DNA from: Myxocyprinus asiaticus
Taxonomy: Eukaryota > Chordata > Actinopteri > Cypriniformes > Catostomidae
Length of the DNA: 64,000 nucleotides
Direction: 5' to 3'
Assembly (NCBI RefSeq): GCF_019703515.2
Contig: NC_059362.1
Coordinates: forward strand, 26,130,826 to 26,194,825
The position numbers were made by a program, and so were the translations under genes. Below are positions 1-64,000 of this stretch, in pieces (within the stretch, counting starts at the first letter, position 1; every line of letters begins with the position of its first letter). The notes under the pieces were generated by a model. It was given only the letters and a program-made list of their open reading frames with translations, was not told the origin of the DNA and searched no databases.

Positions 1-558
1 AACTTCAGATCCTGGATTATTACTATGTTATTTAGCCTACAGTCTTATTATTTAAATAAGTGGTCAACCAATATGGGATTTTCAGGAGCCGAAGCCAGTC
101 TCTAGAAAGCAACAGGGCCCAATGGCTAATATGATGACAACGTATATTGTCAGTCACACAACTCATAACAGGAGGAGCTAACATCTCTGTTCATTGACCA
201 AGTGGTTTTAGTTAACAGCCAATGCATATAAAATTGGCCAGTTAATCAGCCTTGCCAATATATCGATTGATCTCTAGTTAGCATAGCACTGCTCTTATAA
301 AACTCCTTTACCATCCTTCATCATCGCATTATCCTGTTTATTTAAAGCAACTTCTGCATAGTTGTAAAAAATGCCTCAATTCTTGCAACACACTTAATGG
401 AAGATTGAAAACTGCCTGTGTAAAGATATTTGTCACTGTAGCTAACCAAGCATTCACTTTCAAGCATTCTTTTAGTTCATAACTTTTCAAATTCTACCTC
501 TAAAGCAAATTGACATTGGTGTGGGCATATTGGTTTTACTGTGTGTTTCTCTGTGTAG
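1..558. other. intron sequence, nothing recognised
   Basis: AT-rich intron of syne2 leading to the first acceptor in the window. No open coding segment with flanking splice sites and no clear repeat was seen. The preceding exon lies upstream of base 1. Confidence 0.6.
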
Positions 559-62099
<61,541 letters not shown>

Positions 62100-62381
62100 G
62101 TAAGGACCGTTTGGGTGTGTGTCTTTTTGGTGGGAATTGTAATAGCAGGGGTATTCATGCGGTAATGCAAGGAGTCTGCCAAATATTGTTTGCTGGAAAA
62201 TGGACATTGCCAAATATTGTTTGATTGAAAATTTATTTTTTCTGAAAAATGTATATACTGTATGTGTTCATCAAAAATACAATATTAACTTGACTTCAAC
62301 CAAATCTAAAAGAACTTTGAAATGTTTCATTGCCCCTCCCACATTAAAATATATTAAGAACAACTCCAATGTAATTTAAAG

Positions 62382-62475
62382 CAGTGTTTCTCAACTGGTG
62401 GGTCATTCGGACAGGGAAAGAACAATGCCATGGTCTCACCTTCATTGAAAACTGTTAGGCGGCCGCTCAGGCTAA
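62382..62475. mobile_element. hAT-like terminal fragment
   Basis: CAGTGTTTCTCAACTGGTGGGTC at 62382 is a typical hAT terminal sequence, related to the end at 2494. No matching right end was identified in the window. Confidence 0.5.
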
Positions 62476-62719
62476 AATACGGGCCAGCGAGGCAAATGTA
62501 ATGACAATCTAGCATTCTGTGCTTTAAACGCGTTAAATATGCTTCTCATCTGCAACGCAATATTTTTGCAGTGCGATCTGAGCCAGGCTTCCCTCGATAT
62601 CGCACCGCAGACCATCTGTTAAGTAGGATCTATTAGACCTAATTTGTATTGCAAAAATGGCTGTAGTTAAAGTTTCTAAACGTGTTTAGGCTACTATTTT
62701 TCATGACAAATACTATAAT

Positions 62720-64000
62720 TAGGGGGCCAAGCACTGAAGGTGCTGGAACCCTATTGTATCCATTAGGATTTTCTTATTAGGGGGCCAAGCAGCGAAGCTG
62801 CTGGGACCCTATTGTATATGTACTGATTTTCTTCTTTTTCTTCTTTTTTTTTCTGCCCTAAAAGTGTCTGGGCATCAAGAGACCGTAAGTCATGGAGACA
62901 CCAAACTTGGCAGGATGGTCCCAAATCCCCCCCACTACTCAGGCGAACTAACGCACACCCATCTGATGCGCTATAGTAAACACTTTTATGTTTTGGCTCA
63001 TATCTCTGCAATCGTAAGGGCTAGAATCAAAATATTTTTATCCTCTGATTCCAGCCCAAAATATCTCTTTATATCTCTGTCTATAATTTGTTTCCACCAT
63101 TTAGAATTTTTGAAAAAACTACTTTTTCTAACTCCTCCTAGACCGTTAGTCCAATCACCACAAAAATTGGTATACATCATCTACAGACGCCCCTGACAAA
63201 AGTTATCAAATGAATTTTGATACGTCAAATCGTTCTGAAGATATTAATGATACAATACCTTCGGTTTAACGTGATTTGACTAATTGATCAATATCTACTC
63301 AACGCAAATTCCAAACATAACCAAACTCGATGCACATAGTCAACAGGACGGTTAGAAGGTGTCAGCAGTTTCGTACAGTTCCAACCCTAAGGGGCGCTAC
63401 AACTAAAAAACTGTGATTACATACTTTACAGACCCTCCTGACAAAAAGTTATCAAAAGTATTCTGATATGTCGTATCATTCTGAAGATATAAGCAAATAT
63501 GTTTTGGGGTGTGGCCTATAATGACTAATTAGCCTGTGTCTTGTGAGCACAATTTTCAAACTTAACAAAACTTTGTACACATAGACAAGAAAACACTCTG
63601 AGGTAACATGCTGAGTTTTGCTTATTTTTGATGCTAGGGGGCACTATAACTTAAGGAAATCCTAATTGTGCAACTGTGTTCAAAGCAGTTGAATTCCAGA
63701 ACCGTATAGGATAAGAATATTTTGTATTTTTTATTTCTGTGAATCCATCAGTGCCTCCAAATCATGTGGTCACATGAATTTCCACTTCTGCAAAAAACTT
63801 TTTTCTACCATTTGAATTTTTTCGAAAAACGTACTTTTTCGAACACGTCCTAGGCTGTTTGCCCGATTCGTATGAAACTTGGTATACATTATCTACAGAC
63901 ATTCCTGACAAAAATTTATCAAAATAATTTTGATATGGTAAATCTTTCAGAAGTTATTAGCTGATAGGTATTTGGGTATGTCCTATTATGACTAATTAAC
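62720..64000. repeat. internally duplicated fish interspersed repeat, continues past the window
   Basis: Starts with two copies of GGGGGCCAAGCA.(C/G)GAAG(G/C)TGCTGG (62721-62760 and 62779-62817). It then has three copies of a 68-bp block with ACAGAC, CCTGACAAAA, TATCAAA and TTTGATATG-like phrases (63181-63248, 63425-63492, 63892-63960). The stretch 63091-63186 recurs at 63800-63900. No ORF with a recognisable domain. Class unknown. Confidence 0.65.

Overview
The window is vertebrate nuclear DNA, most likely from a teleost and probably a cyprinid. It holds one intron-rich plus-strand gene embedded in DNA transposons: several Tc1/mariner lineages including one very close to the Sleeping Beauty type, hAT-like elements, TTAA-type fold-back elements opening with the phrase 'ATAGTTCACCC', a tRNA-derived SINE and one L1-like LINE. 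No prokaryotic gene, CRISPR array or viral gene was recognised.

The gene is a partial syne2 (nesprin-2, giant spectrin-repeat protein of the outer nuclear membrane and LINC complex). I placed 47 consecutive exons between 559 and 62099. Together they make 7,497 nt, exactly 2,499 codons, with phases matching at every junction and no internal stop seen. They cover roughly the C-terminal third of the giant isoform: spectrin repeats, one acidic and Ser/Pro-rich linker (exons 4-6), and the run of repeats preceding the KASH tail. The 5' part of the gene lies before base 1. The last repeats, the transmembrane segment and the KASH peptide lie beyond base 64000. The choice of SYNE2 over SYNE1 rests on remembered paralogue sequence, mainly exon 47.

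Layout: 1-11135, exons 1-8 with small transposons between them. 11136-18030, a 6.9 kb intron that is a stack of nested elements, including a SINE inside a Tc1 with a 15-bp target duplication. 18031-24742, exons 9-19, compact. 24743-33214, an 8.5 kb intron with a Sleeping Beauty-like Tc1 split by a nearly full-length L1. 33215-43895, exons 20-37, interrupted by two Tc1 copies inside a hAT-like element (34279-37661) and by a TIR element (39853-41131). 43896-47900, a Tc1 interrupted by two elements, one of them itself interrupted. 47901-54188, exons 38-42, with another Tc1 at 50121-51561. 54189-58890, an intron that must use a GC donor. 58891-62099, exons 43-47. 62100-64000, an intron with an internally duplicated repeat.

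No undescribed multi-gene system was found. The points most worth checking are the GC-AG intron, a CA repeat touching a splice donor, the nested transposon chronology, the retained transposase triad in the Sleeping Beauty-like copy, and candidate internal promoters for short nesprin-2 isoforms.
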